From NCBI GenBank assembly GCA_910586385.1, contig CAJUGX010000003.1, positions 62,001 to 126,000 on the forward strand: a stretch of 64,000 nt of DNA, read 5' to 3'. Position 1 is the stretch's first letter; the number at the start of each line of letters is the position of its first letter. The translations under genes and the position numbers were made by a program. Source of the DNA: an uncultured Christensenella sp. (GTDB lineage: Bacteria > Bacillota > Clostridia > Christensenellales > UBA1242). The notes under the pieces were generated by a model. That model searched no databases and had not been told where the DNA came from. It saw nothing but the letters and a program-made list of their open reading frames with translations. This document shows, piece by piece, positions 24,110-32,810 of the stretch.

Positions 24110-24992
24110 ATGTTATATACAAAAAGTGGCAGAGAAGTTAGCAAGATAGGCATAGGGACGTGGACTATCAAAAAAAGACAATATCAAAGATGAGGTTGCA
24201 GCGTTGCAATATTATTTTAATCAAGGGGTCAATATGATTGATGTTGTTTTGGCCTATGATAATGGTGCGACCCTTGATGTTATTGCTGATTTCTTAAAGT
24301 CAGTAAAGAGAGAAGATGTCTTTGTAAATGCTTTAATCACTCATGGTTGTGCAATGGTAAGTGATGTTGAAAAGCAATTGAAAGTTTATGTAGACAAATT
24401 GAAGATAGATTATTTTGATTGTGTGACACTTCATAGCCCAGCTGTTCTTGGATTTGATTTTGATGAATATGTAAAAGAAATCAAAAGATTGCAAAAACAA
24501 TATAAAATCCTAAATGTAGGTTATAGCAATTTGAACCCAGAACAATTTGAAAAAGTAAAATCACATATTTCATTTTTTGAAGGATTGTACAACTTGGAGA
24601 ATAAAATCAACGATGACAATGGGATTGTTGCTTCATGCTTGAAGAATGATGTGGCATTTTATGCATATCAACCACTTAGAAGAAATAGGACTGCAAAACA
24701 AAACTATAAAGAGGTTGTATCTCTTGCAGATAAATATGGGAAAACTCAAAATCAGATTCTTATAAACTGGATGGTTAAACATAAGAAAATTGGTATCCTT
24801 ATCAAATCAAGCAACAAAAATCACATCAAAGAAAATGTTGAATCATTGAACTTTGAAATGTCTGAAAATGATTATAAAATTTTGGACAAGTTTAGAAATG
24901 CTGAATTTGATAAATTGCCTTATTCTTATGTAAATGAAGAAGGGAAGATAAGAATTGACCAAATTCCTAATCAACCAATCGGGGCTTTGTGA
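24110..24992 (+). pseudogene. Aldo/keto reductase-like gene with a frameshift at an A7 run
   Basis: The gene begins at ATG 24110 after GAGGAGG and reads MLYTKSGREVSKIGIGTWTI, a classic aldo/keto reductase N-terminus, then hits a stop at 24191-24193. Skipping one A in the run 24170-24176 restores the frame (KKDNIKDEVAALQYYFNQG) and the rest runs open to TGA 24990-24992, about 293 residues in all. The downstream part alone would start at 24204. Family elements include DVVLAYDNG (catalytic Tyr) and TLHSP (His), but the usual Lys of the tetrad is replaced (ALITHG where TK is expected). It is a true frameshift, a sequencing error or a slippery on/off switch. The stop overlaps the hemW start. Confidence 0.75.
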
Positions 24993-26098
24993 TGACAAAA
25001 TCAACGGAAGATTTGTCGATTTATATTCATATTCCGTTTTGTGAGCGAAAGTGCAATTATTGTGCTTTTGCTTCTTTCTGTGCAAGTGGTGAGCAGATTG
25101 AGGAGTATATTGATTTGCTTTGCGATGAGATAAAGCGAAGAAAGTGTAATCGTAATGTCAGGACAATTTACATTGGTGGTGGCACGCCAAGCATTTTGAG
25201 TGAGGCGCAGATTGAAAAGATTGTCGGGTGCCTCTATGAAAATTTCAACATCTATGACAATGCTGAGTTCACTATTGAGGCGAATCCAAACTCAATCACA
25301 GAAGAGAAACTTTTGATGTGGAAGAAGTTGCGTGTCAATCGTGTGAGTGTGGGAGTTCAGTCGCTCAGTGACAAGAGTCTCAAGAAAATTGGGAGACTCC
25401 ACAATCACAAAATGGTACTTGAAAAAATTAAACTAGCAAGAAAGTATTTTGCAAATGTGTCAGTTGATTTGATTGTTGGGCTTGAAGGTGAGACTGGCAA
25501 GGATTTGTCTAGATATGCAATGGAAATACTTTCGCTTGGAGTGAAGCATGTGTCATGTTATTTGCTTGAAGTCTATGAAAATACAAAGATGTATTCTCTG
25601 GTGCAAGAAAAGAAATATAAGCCGCTGTCCGATGAGCAGACCATTGATGCTTTCAATAAACTGTCAAATTATCTTGTTGACAAGGGTATGGAAAGATATG
25701 AGATTTCAAACTTTGCATTTGAAGGGTTTGAAAGTCAACACAATCTAAATTATTGGGCAAGAGGTGACTATTTGGGTTTTGGGCTTGGAGCACACTCTTT
25801 TGAAGGTTGCAGACGATATTTCAATGCAGATACTCTGAGTGGCTACAAGGACGGAAAAGTTGAAGAAGAGAACTTGTCAAAAGAGGAAATCCTTGAAGAA
25901 ATCATCATGCTTGGGCTTCGCTCTAAAATCGGTGTGAGTGTTGGCAAACTTTTGGAGTTGGGGTATGACATAACCAAGAATGAATACTATCAAGATTATT
26001 TGAGGCAAGAGATAATCAAAGAGGAGGATGGTGTTGTGAAATTGAATCCGGTTTATTATCATTTGAGCAACACAATCATCACAAATCTTTTGCCATAA
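24992..26098 (+). CDS. hemW: Radical SAM protein HemW (CPO III-like family)
   Basis: Radical SAM protein related to oxygen-independent coproporphyrinogen oxidase; HemW members act in haem insertion rather than as oxidases. The cluster motif is CERKCNYC (Cys17, Cys21, Cys24), after HIPF. IYIGGGTPS and the HemW-type QHNLNYW motif, then GFGLGAHS, are present. 368 residues from ATG 24992, which shares a base with the preceding TGA; a GTG one codon earlier is possible. The usual hrcA-grpE-dnaK genes do not follow. Confidence 0.93.
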   Translation: MTKSTEDLSIYIHIPFCERKCNYCAFASFCASGEQIEEYIDLLCDEIKRRKCNRNVRTIYIGGGTPSILSEAQIEKIVGCLYENFNIYDNAEFTIEANPNSITEEKLLMWKKLRVNRVSVGVQSLSDKSLKKIGRLHNHKMVLEKIKLARKYFANVSVDLIVGLEGETGKDLSRYAMEILSLGVKHVSCYLLEVYENTKMYSLVQEKKYKPLSDEQTIDAFNKLSNYLVDKGMERYEISNFAFEGFESQHNLNYWARGDYLGFGLGAHSFEGCRRYFNADTLSGYKDGKVEEENLSKEEILEEIIMLGLRSKIGVSVGKLLELGYDITKNEYYQDYLRQEIIKEEDGVVKLNPVYYHLSNTIITNLLP

Positions 26099-26173
26099 TT
26101 AGCAATTTGGGCTTCGTCATGTTCATTTTTGCAAGCAAATTCACATTCCTCGCCATAATTTTCTTCAAAATGC

Positions 26174-26202
26174 TTGCAAAAATATGTTTTGTGTGTTAGA
26201 AT
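26174..26202 (+). promoter_or_regulatory. Sigma-A promoter of the ylxM-ffh operon
   Basis: TTGCAA, 17-base spacer, TAGAAT, 41 bases before ATG 26243. Confidence 0.65.
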
Positions 26203-26242
26203 ACGAAGTGTAAAGCAGTTTTGCTTGACAAATGGGGTTGAA

Positions 26243-26575
26243 ATGGCTAAAATTGCGTTGCAAGATTTCGTAAAGTATGGAAAACTTTTTGAAGTTTATG
26301 GAAAACTTCTAAGCGAAGACAGACAGAGAATAATGAGTGCTTATTTTGAGTACAACATGACATTGGCTGAGATTGCAAAGGAGAGAAGCATCTCAAGACA
26401 GGCGGTGCTTGATGCGATTGACAAATCTTGTCAAAAACTGAAAGAGTACGAAACTGCACTTCAAATTGCGAAGAAAAACCAAGCTTTGACAGAGAGTCTC
26501 GGCGAGATACTTGTTGACAAGACTTGCTCAGATGAAGTAAAAAGAAAAGTCGAAAAAATATTAAAGGATATGTAA
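26243..26575 (+). CDS. ylxM: YlxM, SRP-associated DNA-binding-like protein
   Basis: Small helix-turn-helix protein of the YlxM/p13 family, encoded with ffh in Firmicutes and linked to the SRP pathway. 110 residues. A sigma-70 region 4-like HTH is visible: YFEYNMTLAEIAKERSISRQAV (positions 26342-26407), preceded by a KLLSEDRQRIM segment. ATG 26243 follows GGGG; upstream in-frame ATG 26174 lies in the promoter. Its stop overlaps the ffh start by one base (TAATG), indicating coupling. ftsY, often upstream, is absent. Confidence 0.9.
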   Translation: MAKIALQDFVKYGKLFEVYGKLLSEDRQRIMSAYFEYNMTLAEIAKERSISRQAVLDAIDKSCQKLKEYETALQIAKKNQALTESLGEILVDKTCSDEVKRKVEKILKDM

Positions 26576-27888
26576 TGGCATTATTTTCATCATTATCAGA
26601 AAAATTTAATCATATTTTCTCGAAACTTACAAAGCGTGGAAAATTGACCGAACTCGAAATCAAAGAGGCGATGAGAGAAGTCAGAATTGCTTTGCTTGAA
26701 GCCGATGTAAACTATATGGTTGCAAAGAAGTTTGTCGCTGATGTCAGTGAGAAGGCGATGGGCGAAGAAGTCATGAAGAGTTTGACACCAGGACAGATGG
26801 TTATCAAAATCGTGAAAGACGAACTCACCACTTTGATTTCTTCAGACAACCAAAAATTGCAAATTGCTCCAAATCCTCCAACTGTCATCATGATGTGCGG
26901 TCTTCAAGGTGCGGGAAAGACCACAATGTGTGGAAAGCTGGCTTATCACCTCAAAAAGAGCGGAAAGAAACCTCTTTTGGTTGCGTGCGACATTTATAGA
27001 CCAGCAGCAATCAACCAACTTCAAGTTGTTGGAAAAACTACAAACACGGAAGTCTTTGAAAGAGGGACTCAAAACCCTGTCAAGACAGCAAAGCAAGCGC
27101 TTGATCATGCAAAGAAACAAGGCTTCGACACGGTGATTATTGACACCGCCGGAAGACTTCACATCAACGAAGAGTTGATGCGAGAACTCAAGGAAATCAA
27201 GAAAGAAGTTAAACCAACCGAAATCTTGCTTGTTGTTGACTCAATGACTGGACAAGATGCTGTGACAATCAGTGAGAGTTTCAACAATGACCTTGACATC
27301 ACAGGTGTTGTGCTTACAAAACTTGATGGTTATACTCGTGGTGGTGCTGCACTTTCAATCAAAGCAATCACCGGAAAACCAATCAAATTCTCTGGTATCG
27401 GAGAAAAGATTGGCGACCTCGAACCTTTCTATCCAGACCGCATTGCAAGCAGAATTTTGGGTATGGGAGATGTGCTGTCGCTCATTGAAAAGGCACAACA
27501 AGCGGTGACTGAGGAAGAAGCGAAAAAGATGACTGAGAAGCTTCGAGAAAACTCTTTCACTTTCGAAGACTATCTTACGCAGATGGAAAGCCTCAAGAAG
27601 ATGGGAAACATCAATGATTTGATTGGAATGATTCCGGGGATGGCTTCAAAGATGAAAGGCATCACAATTGATGAGAAACAACTCGAAGTCAACAAGGCAA
27701 TCATCCAAAGTATGACAAGAGAAGAAAGACTCAATCCAGATCTTATCAAAGCAAGTAGGCGTAAACGTATTGCGGATGGGAGTGGAACTTCAATTCAACA
27801 AGTCAATGCACTTCTTCGTCAATTTGAGCAATCAAAAGAAATGATGAAACAACTCAAAGGCAAACGTGGAATGCGTGGCATGTTCTAA
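26575..27888 (+). CDS. ffh: Signal recognition particle GTPase Ffh (SRP54)
   Basis: SRP protein that binds signal peptides and SRP RNA and docks on FtsY. 437 residues. The N domain comes first (about 1-95), then the G domain with GLQGAGKTT near 108, DTAGRLH, DSMTGQDAV and TKLDGYTRGGAAL. The M domain begins near 300 and contains the RNA-binding RKRIADGSGTS motif; the short C-terminal tail ends GMRGMF. The partner RNA gene lies at 59.5-59.8 kb in this window. Confidence 0.98.
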   Translation: MALFSSLSEKFNHIFSKLTKRGKLTELEIKEAMREVRIALLEADVNYMVAKKFVADVSEKAMGEEVMKSLTPGQMVIKIVKDELTTLISSDNQKLQIAPNPPTVIMMCGLQGAGKTTMCGKLAYHLKKSGKKPLLVACDIYRPAAINQLQVVGKTTNTEVFERGTQNPVKTAKQALDHAKKQGFDTVIIDTAGRLHINEELMRELKEIKKEVKPTEILLVVDSMTGQDAVTISESFNNDLDITGVVLTKLDGYTRGGAALSIKAITGKPIKFSGIGEKIGDLEPFYPDRIASRILGMGDVLSLIEKAQQAVTEEEAKKMTEKLRENSFTFEDYLTQMESLKKMGNINDLIGMIPGMASKMKGITIDEKQLEVNKAIIQSMTREERLNPDLIKASRRKRIADGSGTSIQQVNALLRQFEQSKEMMKQLKGKRGMRGMF

Positions 27889-27972
27889 AAAATGGTATAA
27901 ACAAGGAAACTTGATTATATAAACGACGAAAGTCAAAAGAAAATACAGGGGAAACCCAAAAGGAGAGAAAAA

Positions 27973-28230
27973 ATGGCTGTTAAAATTAGACTTACAAGAA
28001 TGGGAGATAAGAAATCACCTTTCTACCGTGTTGTGGTTGCTGATTCAAAGAGTCCAAGAGATGGACAATATATTGATCTTCTCGGCACTTACAATCCACT
28101 TAAAAACCCAGCAGAAATCAAAATTGACAATGCTAAAGCAGAACAATGGCTCAAAAATGGTGCTACACCTACTGAAACTGCAAAAACAATTTTGGTTAAG
28201 AGCGGCGCTATCAAAGTAGAAAAGAAATAG
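27973..28230 (+). CDS. rpsP: 30S ribosomal protein S16
   Basis: Small ribosomal protein S16, 85 residues. Family start AVKIRLTRMGDKKSPFYRVV and DLLGTYNPL are clear. AAGGAG lies upstream. The 84-base gap after ffh has no clear promoter or terminator, so it is probably cotranscribed with ffh. It is followed by khpA, rimM and trmD, the standard order. Confidence 0.98.
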   Translation: MAVKIRLTRMGDKKSPFYRVVVADSKSPRDGQYIDLLGTYNPLKNPAEIKIDNAKAEQWLKNGATPTETAKTILVKSGAIKVEKK

Positions 28231-28239
28231 GAGAAAAAT

Positions 28240-28470
28240 ATGGACGAATTGTTGAAGTTCCTCGTGAAAGCACTCGTTGAGAAAGAAGACGAAGTTGTGC
28301 TCGAAAAAGAGGAAGACGAAAACACAATCACATATCACGTAAAAGTTGCTTCGGCAGACCTTGGAAAGGTTATCGGCAAAAATGGAAAGACTGCAAGCAG
28401 CATTAGAACTGTTATGAAGTCAATTGGTGCAAAGACGCACAAAAAAGTTTTTGTTAAGTTTGAGGACTAA
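28240..28470 (+). CDS. khpA: KH-domain RNA-binding protein KhpA
   Basis: Single-KH-domain protein (YlqC family) that pairs with KhpB/Jag in Firmicutes and affects cell elongation. 76 residues with the KH signature GKVIGKNGKTASSIR near residue 46. The N-terminal part has a Glu/Asp-rich loop. It starts nine bases after rpsP with AGGAG upstream, and ends one base before rimM. Confidence 0.94.
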   Translation: MDELLKFLVKALVEKEDEVVLEKEEDENTITYHVKVASADLGKVIGKNGKTASSIRTVMKSIGAKTHKKVFVKFED

Positions 28471-28471
28471 T

Positions 28472-28972
28472 ATGGAGTTTGTTTGCGTAGGCAAAATTAT
28501 TAAACCGCAGGGCATTAAAGGGGAGGTTAAGATTTTTCCTTCAATCGATATCCCTGCGATTTTTAATGGAAAGCATAAACTTTACATAGAAAAGAAACCG
28601 AGTTCATTCTCAAGTGCGAGTTTCAGACTCGGTTATGCTTATGTGAAGTTTGATGAAATCTCTGACAGAAATGTTGCAGAGAATTATCGAAACAAGTTTG
28701 TGTACATCACAAAAGAAGATTTTTCGCTTTTGTCAACTGACGATTTCCTCATTGAGGATTTGGTTGGGACAATCATCTATGACGAAGAAGGCGAACTGGT
28801 TGGGCAGATTATGAATGCTGTTGATTATGGATTTGACGATATTCTCATCATCAAGGAAGACGGGCATTTGTATGAAGTTCCATTCAGAAAAGAGATTTTC
28901 AAAAATGTTAAGGGGACAATTGTTGCAATCAGAAATGAATACAACGGAGCAAAGGTAGATCAAGAAGGATGA
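28472..28972 (+). CDS. rimM: Ribosome maturation factor RimM
   Basis: Processing factor for the 30S head that binds S19. 166 residues. The N-terminal RimM barrel begins VGKIIKPQGIKGEVK and the C-terminal PRC-barrel includes DLVGTIIYDEEGELVG and EVPF. ATG 28472 follows GAGG in the end of khpA. The gene ends in an ATGA overlap with trmD. Confidence 0.95.
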   Translation: MEFVCVGKIIKPQGIKGEVKIFPSIDIPAIFNGKHKLYIEKKPSSFSSASFRLGYAYVKFDEISDRNVAENYRNKFVYITKEDFSLLSTDDFLIEDLVGTIIYDEEGELVGQIMNAVDYGFDDILIIKEDGHLYEVPFRKEIFKNVKGTIVAIRNEYNGAKVDQEG

Positions 28973-29634
28973 AAATTGATATATTGACATTGTTTCCAGA
29001 GGCTTTTTCACCACTCAAGACCAGCATTCTGGCAAGAGCGGAAGAAAGCGGAATCTTGGAAATCAATTTAGTCAACATTAGAGATTTTTCTAAGGATAAG
29101 CATAAAAAGTGTGATGATTATCCTTTTGGAGGTGGGGCAGGTATGCTGATGACTGTCCAACCTTTGTTTGACGCCATAAATTCCGTTTATGAAGCTGGAG
29201 CAAAAATAATTTTTCCTTCACCTGTTGGAATGACCTTCAACGTGAAAAAAGCTGAGCAGCTTTCAAAATGTCAACACTTGATTTTTGTTTGTGGGCACTA
29301 TGAGGGGGTTGATGAGAGGCTTTTTGAGCTTTTTGATATAGAGCAAATCTCAATCGGCGACTATGTGCTCACTGGGGGAGAGTTGCCATCAATGGTGATA
29401 ATTGACAGTCTTGCAAGATTTGTGGATGGGGTGATTTCAAAGGACAGCCTGGAAAACGAAAGTTTTTCAAATGGGCTGTTGGAGTATCCTCAATACACAA
29501 GACCACAAGAGTTTCAAGGACTTTCTGTGCCGGAAGTTTTGGTCTCTGGCAACCATCAAGAGGTGGACAAATGGAGAAAAGAACAGAGCCTCAAACGGAC
29601 GAAGTTGTTGAGAGAAGATTTGTTGTCTGATTGA
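28969..29634 (+). CDS. trmD: tRNA (guanine-37-N1)-methyltransferase
   Basis: SAM-dependent SPOUT enzyme making m1G37, which prevents +1 frameshifting. 221 residues, slightly shorter than the usual 230-250. Motifs seen: ILTLFPEAF at the start, DDYPFGGGAGMLM, GHYEGVDERL and the knot signature IGDYVLTGGELP. The C-terminal helices that touch the anticodon arm are present. Start overlaps rimM by four bases. rplS, the usual next gene, is displaced 2.1 kb downstream. Confidence 0.97.
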   Translation: MKIDILTLFPEAFSPLKTSILARAEESGILEINLVNIRDFSKDKHKKCDDYPFGGGAGMLMTVQPLFDAINSVYEAGAKIIFPSPVGMTFNVKKAEQLSKCQHLIFVCGHYEGVDERLFELFDIEQISIGDYVLTGGELPSMVIIDSLARFVDGVISKDSLENESFSNGLLEYPQYTRPQEFQGLSVPEVLVSGNHQEVDKWRKEQSLKRTKLLREDLLSD

Positions 29635-29664
29635 GCAATACGCTTGTGATAGTGTGTTATGCAA

Positions 29665-29683
29665 CACATAATACACAATATAT
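29665..29683 (+). repeat. CACATAATACACAATATAT motif before rbgA
   Basis: This intergenic motif shares TAATACACAATATAT with 53565-53579 (before yhbY) and CACATAATACACAAT with the reverse strand at 47337-47351 (upstream of the Rho-like gene). Each copy precedes a gene in the same orientation. Confidence 0.35.
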
Positions 29684-29692
29684 GGAGAAAGT

Positions 29693-30505
29693 ATGAAGAT
29701 AAACTGGTTTCCTGGACATATGAACAAAGCACTCAAAGATATAAGTGACCAAATCAAAAAAGTGGATGTCGTCACTTATATTCTTGACGCACGCATTCCA
29801 CTCTCTTCCCTCAATCCAACCTTGAGCCAGCTGACTGAAAATAAGCCTGTCCTTTATGTCATAAACAAGATTGACATGGCAGATGAGGGCAGAATAAAAG
29901 AGTTGTTGCCGCAATTCAAAGGAGAGAATGTTGACTATATTCTTTTCAACAGCACTATGTCTGGGAAATCTGAACTTATTATCAGCAAACTTAAGAAATT
30001 GGCTTCAAAAAAGATTGAAAAGTATAAGGCAAAGGGTATCAAAGCAACAGTCAGGACGATGATTGTGGGGGTACCAAACTGCGGAAAGAGCACTCTTGTC
30101 AACAACCTGAGTAAAAAAGCAAAAGCAATCACAGGAAACAAAGCTGGCGTCACAAAACATGGGCTTTGGCTTCCTATAGGCGATTGTATTGAGGTTTATG
30201 ACACTCCAGGAACACTTTATCCAAATATATCTGACCAAGAAGTTGCAAAGAAACTTGCTTATGTTGGAAGTGTAAGGGATGAAATCTTGGATTTCAATGA
30301 GTTGTCAGTCGAACTTTTGAAACTTCTACAAGAGAAATATCCCGTTCTTGTCAAAAACAGATATGGTGATGCCAAAACCATTGAAGATATTGCTGTCAAA
30401 AGAAAATATGTGATTGGTGGCGGTGAAATTGACTATGAAAGAGCGGCAAGAGTCGTTGTTGACGATTTCAGAAAAGGCAGAATTGGCAGGCTTACTCTTG
30501 ATTAA
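29693..30505 (+). CDS. rbgA: Ribosome biogenesis GTPase RbgA (YlqF)
   Basis: Circularly permuted GTPase required for late 50S assembly. The G4 motif NKIDMAD (about residues 63-69) comes before G1 GVPNCGKST (about 125-133) and G3 DTPG, the diagnostic order of the YlqF/YawG family. The N-terminus INWFPGHMNKAL matches the family. The C-terminal domain ends at residue 270. GGAGA lies upstream of ATG. Confidence 0.96.
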   Translation: MKINWFPGHMNKALKDISDQIKKVDVVTYILDARIPLSSLNPTLSQLTENKPVLYVINKIDMADEGRIKELLPQFKGENVDYILFNSTMSGKSELIISKLKKLASKKIEKYKAKGIKATVRTMIVGVPNCGKSTLVNNLSKKAKAITGNKAGVTKHGLWLPIGDCIEVYDTPGTLYPNISDQEVAKKLAYVGSVRDEILDFNELSVELLKLLQEKYPVLVKNRYGDAKTIEDIAVKRKYVIGGGEIDYERAARVVVDDFRKGRIGRLTLD

Positions 30506-30539
30506 AGTTATGAAATAACAATCATAAAGGAGGGCAGTG

Positions 30540-30896
30540 ATGACAATTTCAAAGCATTTCAACAAATTTCATGGTTCAAAAGGTGAAGAAATCGCTGTCA
30601 ACTTTTTGAAAGAGAAAAAATTCAAGATTTTGGAGAGAAATTATTCAAACAAAATTGGAGAAATTGACATAATTGCAGAAGATAAAAACTGTTTGGTTTT
30701 TGTTGAGGTAAAGGCAAGGGAAACCTTGCAGTTTGGGCGCCCTGCAGAGGCAGTTGACCATCGCAAACAACAGAAACTGAGAAATGTTGCGCAAGTTTAT
30801 TTGATGACAAAAAAGAAAGAACTTTATGATTGCCGATTTGATGTTGTTGAGATCTTGGGCGAAGAGGTTCTGCAGCATATTGAGAATGCTTTTTGA
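30540..30896 (+). CDS. YraN family nuclease-like protein (UPF0102)
   Basis: A 118-residue protein of the YraN/UPF0102 family with a Holliday-junction-resolvase-like PD-(D/E)XK fold. Active-site residues are visible in KIGEIDIIAED and LVFVEVKAR. GEEIAVNFLKEKKFKILERNY gives the family's N-terminal helix and strand (positions 30579-30641). ATG 30540 is five bases after AGGAGGG; a GTG one codon earlier is possible. Biological role of the family is poorly known. It follows rbgA, near where rnhB and yraN often lie. Confidence 0.9.
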   Translation: MTISKHFNKFHGSKGEEIAVNFLKEKKFKILERNYSNKIGEIDIIAEDKNCLVFVEVKARETLQFGRPAEAVDHRKQQKLRNVAQVYLMTKKKELYDCRFDVVEILGEEVLQHIENAF

Positions 30897-30908
30897 TTGG
30901 AGAAACAA

Positions 30909-31610
30909 ATGAAAATATGCGTTTATAGTGATGTGCATAGCAATCTTGAGGCACTTGAAAATCTCAGAAAGACTGATGATTATAAATCAGCTGATTTGAG
31001 AGTCTTTCTTGGCGACATTGTTGCCGTTTGCCCTTTTCCAAATGAATGCATTCAGACTGTGCTAAGCAGTGGCGATGTTTGGCTTATGGGAAATCACGAT
31101 TGTTACTACGCGTTTGGTTTGCCAAAAGAAGAATATCCTTATTTCAAGGGAGACAGGAGAAAACATCAAAGATACATAAAAAGAATTGTAAAAAAAGAAT
31201 ATGAAAAAGTATTTATGTCACTGCCGAAAAGTTATCGCTTGAGAGTGGGGGAAAAGACACTCTATTTTGCGCATTACGCATGGGAGACGGAAAGGCTTGT
31301 TTGTGATGATCCAGATGAGTTTTCCGCAGACATCTTGGACGAGATGTTTAAGGATATTCATGCAGATTACATAATCTTTGGGCATGAGCACCTTTCTCTT
31401 TATTTCAAAACTGAAAAAGCAACTTATATTTGTGTCAACGCTTTGGGTGTAAGGCATCCCGGACGCTACATAATGATTGATGTTGATGAACAGAATTTTT
31501 CATATGAAGAGAAGTGCATTGATTATGACCTTAAAAAGCTTAGGAAGGAGATTTTGGAGGCAAATTATCCTTGGGCGGAAGAATATACTAGGTACATTTT
31601 GGAAGGTTGA
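30909..31610 (+). CDS. Calcineurin-like metallophosphoesterase
   Basis: A 233-residue metallophosphoesterase of the YfcE/Ppx1-like type. Metal ligands appear in order: SDVHSN, LGDIVA, GNHD, the His of YFAHYA and the closing GHEH. ATG 30909 follows TTGGAGA. The substrate cannot be predicted; such proteins include 2',3'-cAMP and general phosphodiesterases. A short terminator follows at once. Confidence 0.85.
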   Translation: MKICVYSDVHSNLEALENLRKTDDYKSADLRVFLGDIVAVCPFPNECIQTVLSSGDVWLMGNHDCYYAFGLPKEEYPYFKGDRRKHQRYIKRIVKKEYEKVFMSLPKSYRLRVGEKTLYFAHYAWETERLVCDDPDEFSADILDEMFKDIHADYIIFGHEHLSLYFKTEKATYICVNALGVRHPGRYIMIDVDEQNFSYEEKCIDYDLKKLRKEILEANYPWAEEYTRYILEG

Positions 31611-31629
31611 GAGTCATTGACTCTTTTTT
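31610..31629 (+). terminator. Short intrinsic terminator
   Basis: AGAGTC / GACTCT, 6-bp stem with loop ATT followed by T6; overlaps the last base of the phosphoesterase stop codon. Confidence 0.6.
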
Positions 31630-31674
31630 CTTAAAAATTTTTAATGTATTTCGTAAAAATATTGCTCAAAATAC

Positions 31675-31704
31675 TTGTTTTTTGGGATTTTTGTATGCTA
31701 TAAT
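31675..31704 (+). promoter_or_regulatory. Sigma-A promoter of rplS
   Basis: TTGTTT, 18-base spacer ending in TATGC, and a perfect TATAAT, about 97 bases before rplS. Confidence 0.65.
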
Positions 31705-31710
31705 CAAGAA

Positions 31711-31800
31711 GACTTCGGGTGCTCCGATGAAGTTGATTAAGAGAAAATTCTCAGACTTTATGAACACTTTGTCGAAAATCTGAAAAAAGGAGATAAGTCA
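31711..31800 (+). promoter_or_regulatory. Structured rplS leader, candidate L19 autoregulatory RNA
   Basis: The leader starts with a hairpin in which ACTTC pairs with GAAGT and CGG with CCG around GTGCT (31713-31734). A second hairpin GAGAA/TTCTC follows, and CAGA/TCTG could close the rest before AAGGAGA. Firmicutes have a known L19 leader; I cannot confirm a covariance match by eye. Confidence 0.4.
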
Positions 31801-32151
31801 ATGGCTAATATTATCGATCAACTCGAAAGAGAAGGCATGAAAGAATCTGTTCCTGTTTTTGCAATCGGTGACACTGTAAAAGTTGTTGTTAGAATTGCTG
31901 AAGGCGACAAGGAAAGATTGCAGGCTTTTGAAGGTGTTGTTATTGCCAGAAAGAACGGTGGAATCAGAGAAACTTTCACAGTAAGAAAACTTTCTTATGG
32001 TGTTGGTGTTGAAAAGACATTCCCAGTTCATTCACCAAAGATTGCTTCAATCGAAGTAGTTAGAAAAGGTAAACCAAGAAGAGCAAAACTCTACTACGTT
32101 AGAGAACTCACTGGAAAGGCTGCAAAAGTTAAATCTGCCGACAATAAGTAG
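31801..32151 (+). CDS. rplS: 50S ribosomal protein L19
   Basis: Large-subunit protein at the subunit interface. 116 residues. Family blocks FAIGDTVKVVVRIAEGDKER, FEGVVIARKNGG and the C-terminal RRAKLYYVRELTGKAAK are present. AAGGAGA precedes ATG. Here it is a separate transcription unit rather than directly after trmD, with its own leader and terminator. Confidence 0.98.
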   Translation: MANIIDQLEREGMKESVPVFAIGDTVKVVVRIAEGDKERLQAFEGVVIARKNGGIRETFTVRKLSYGVGVEKTFPVHSPKIASIEVVRKGKPRRAKLYYVRELTGKAAKVKSADNK

Positions 32152-32160
32152 GATGTTGAA

Positions 32161-32195
32161 AGAAAGAAAAATCAAAAATATTTTCTTTCTTTTTT
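32161..32195 (+). terminator. Intrinsic terminator after rplS
   Basis: AGAAAGAAAA / TTTTCTTTCT, 10-bp AT-rich stem, ten-base loop and a T run. Confidence 0.75.
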
Positions 32196-32223
32196 CATTT
32201 CAAAAATTTAAGGAGAAAAATTT

Positions 32224-32742
32224 ATGGAAATGATTGATTTGTACGATGCTGACAGAGTGAGGCTTGGCAAACTTGCAGAAAAAGAAGCGAAAATGAAAAA
32301 GGGGGAATTTCGGATGGTTGTGCACATTTGCATAATCAACAGTGATGGGAAACTCCTCATTCAACAGCGCTCAAGCACAAAAAAGAACTTTCCAAATGTC
32401 TGGGATTTGACGCTTGGAGGAAATGTGCAAGCGGGAGAAAATGCTCGCAAGGCAGCACAGAGAGAACTTGAGGAAGAACTTGGAATCAAGGTGGATTTTT
32501 CAGAACTTAGACCGCTCTATACATTCAATTTCAAAGAGGGCTTTGATGACATGTTTGTCATTGAAAAGGATGTCAAGACAAGCGATGTCAAATTTGTTGA
32601 TGGTGAAGTCCAAGCAGTGAAGTGGGCGAGCAGAGATGAGATTTTAAGCCTTATTGAGCAGAAGAAATTTATCCAATATTTCCCTTCAATCATCAATCTC
32701 ATTTTTGACACATACAAAACAAAAAATGCTTTTAATGTTTAG
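32224..32742 (+). CDS. NUDIX hydrolase
   Basis: A 172-residue NUDIX protein. The NUDIX box runs from about residue 65 to 87: GGNVQAGENARKAAQREL followed by EEELGI, with all consensus Glu and Arg present. The N-terminal part (IDLYDADRVRLG and the RMVVHICI strand) resembles the IPP isomerase-like/YfcD subgroup, so the substrate might be a diphosphate rather than a nucleotide; this is inference. AAGGAGA lies upstream of ATG, after the rplS terminator. No separate promoter is obvious. Confidence 0.88.
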   Translation: MEMIDLYDADRVRLGKLAEKEAKMKKGEFRMVVHICIINSDGKLLIQQRSSTKKNFPNVWDLTLGGNVQAGENARKAAQRELEEELGIKVDFSELRPLYTFNFKEGFDDMFVIEKDVKTSDVKFVDGEVQAVKWASRDEILSLIEQKKFIQYFPSIINLIFDTYKTKNAFNV

Positions 32743-32758
32743 GTCGAAAATATATAAA

Positions 32759-32796
32759 AATAAACACGGCGGTGTTGCTGTGTTTATTTTTTTTGT
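32759..32796. terminator. Bidirectional terminator between NUDIX gene and AlkD-like gene
   Basis: AATAAACAC / GTGTTTATT, 9-bp stem with a 12-base loop that can itself pair; T-rich on the plus side and A-rich before it, so it can serve both converging units. Confidence 0.75.
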
Positions 32797-32810
32797 TTTT
32801 ATTCTTTCTC

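Noticed and set aside
26099..26173. Possible coding remnant on the minus strand after hemW (CKHFEENYGEECEF-like reading)
   Set aside because: Too short, no start or ribosome binding site, and it overlaps the hemW end; could be chance.
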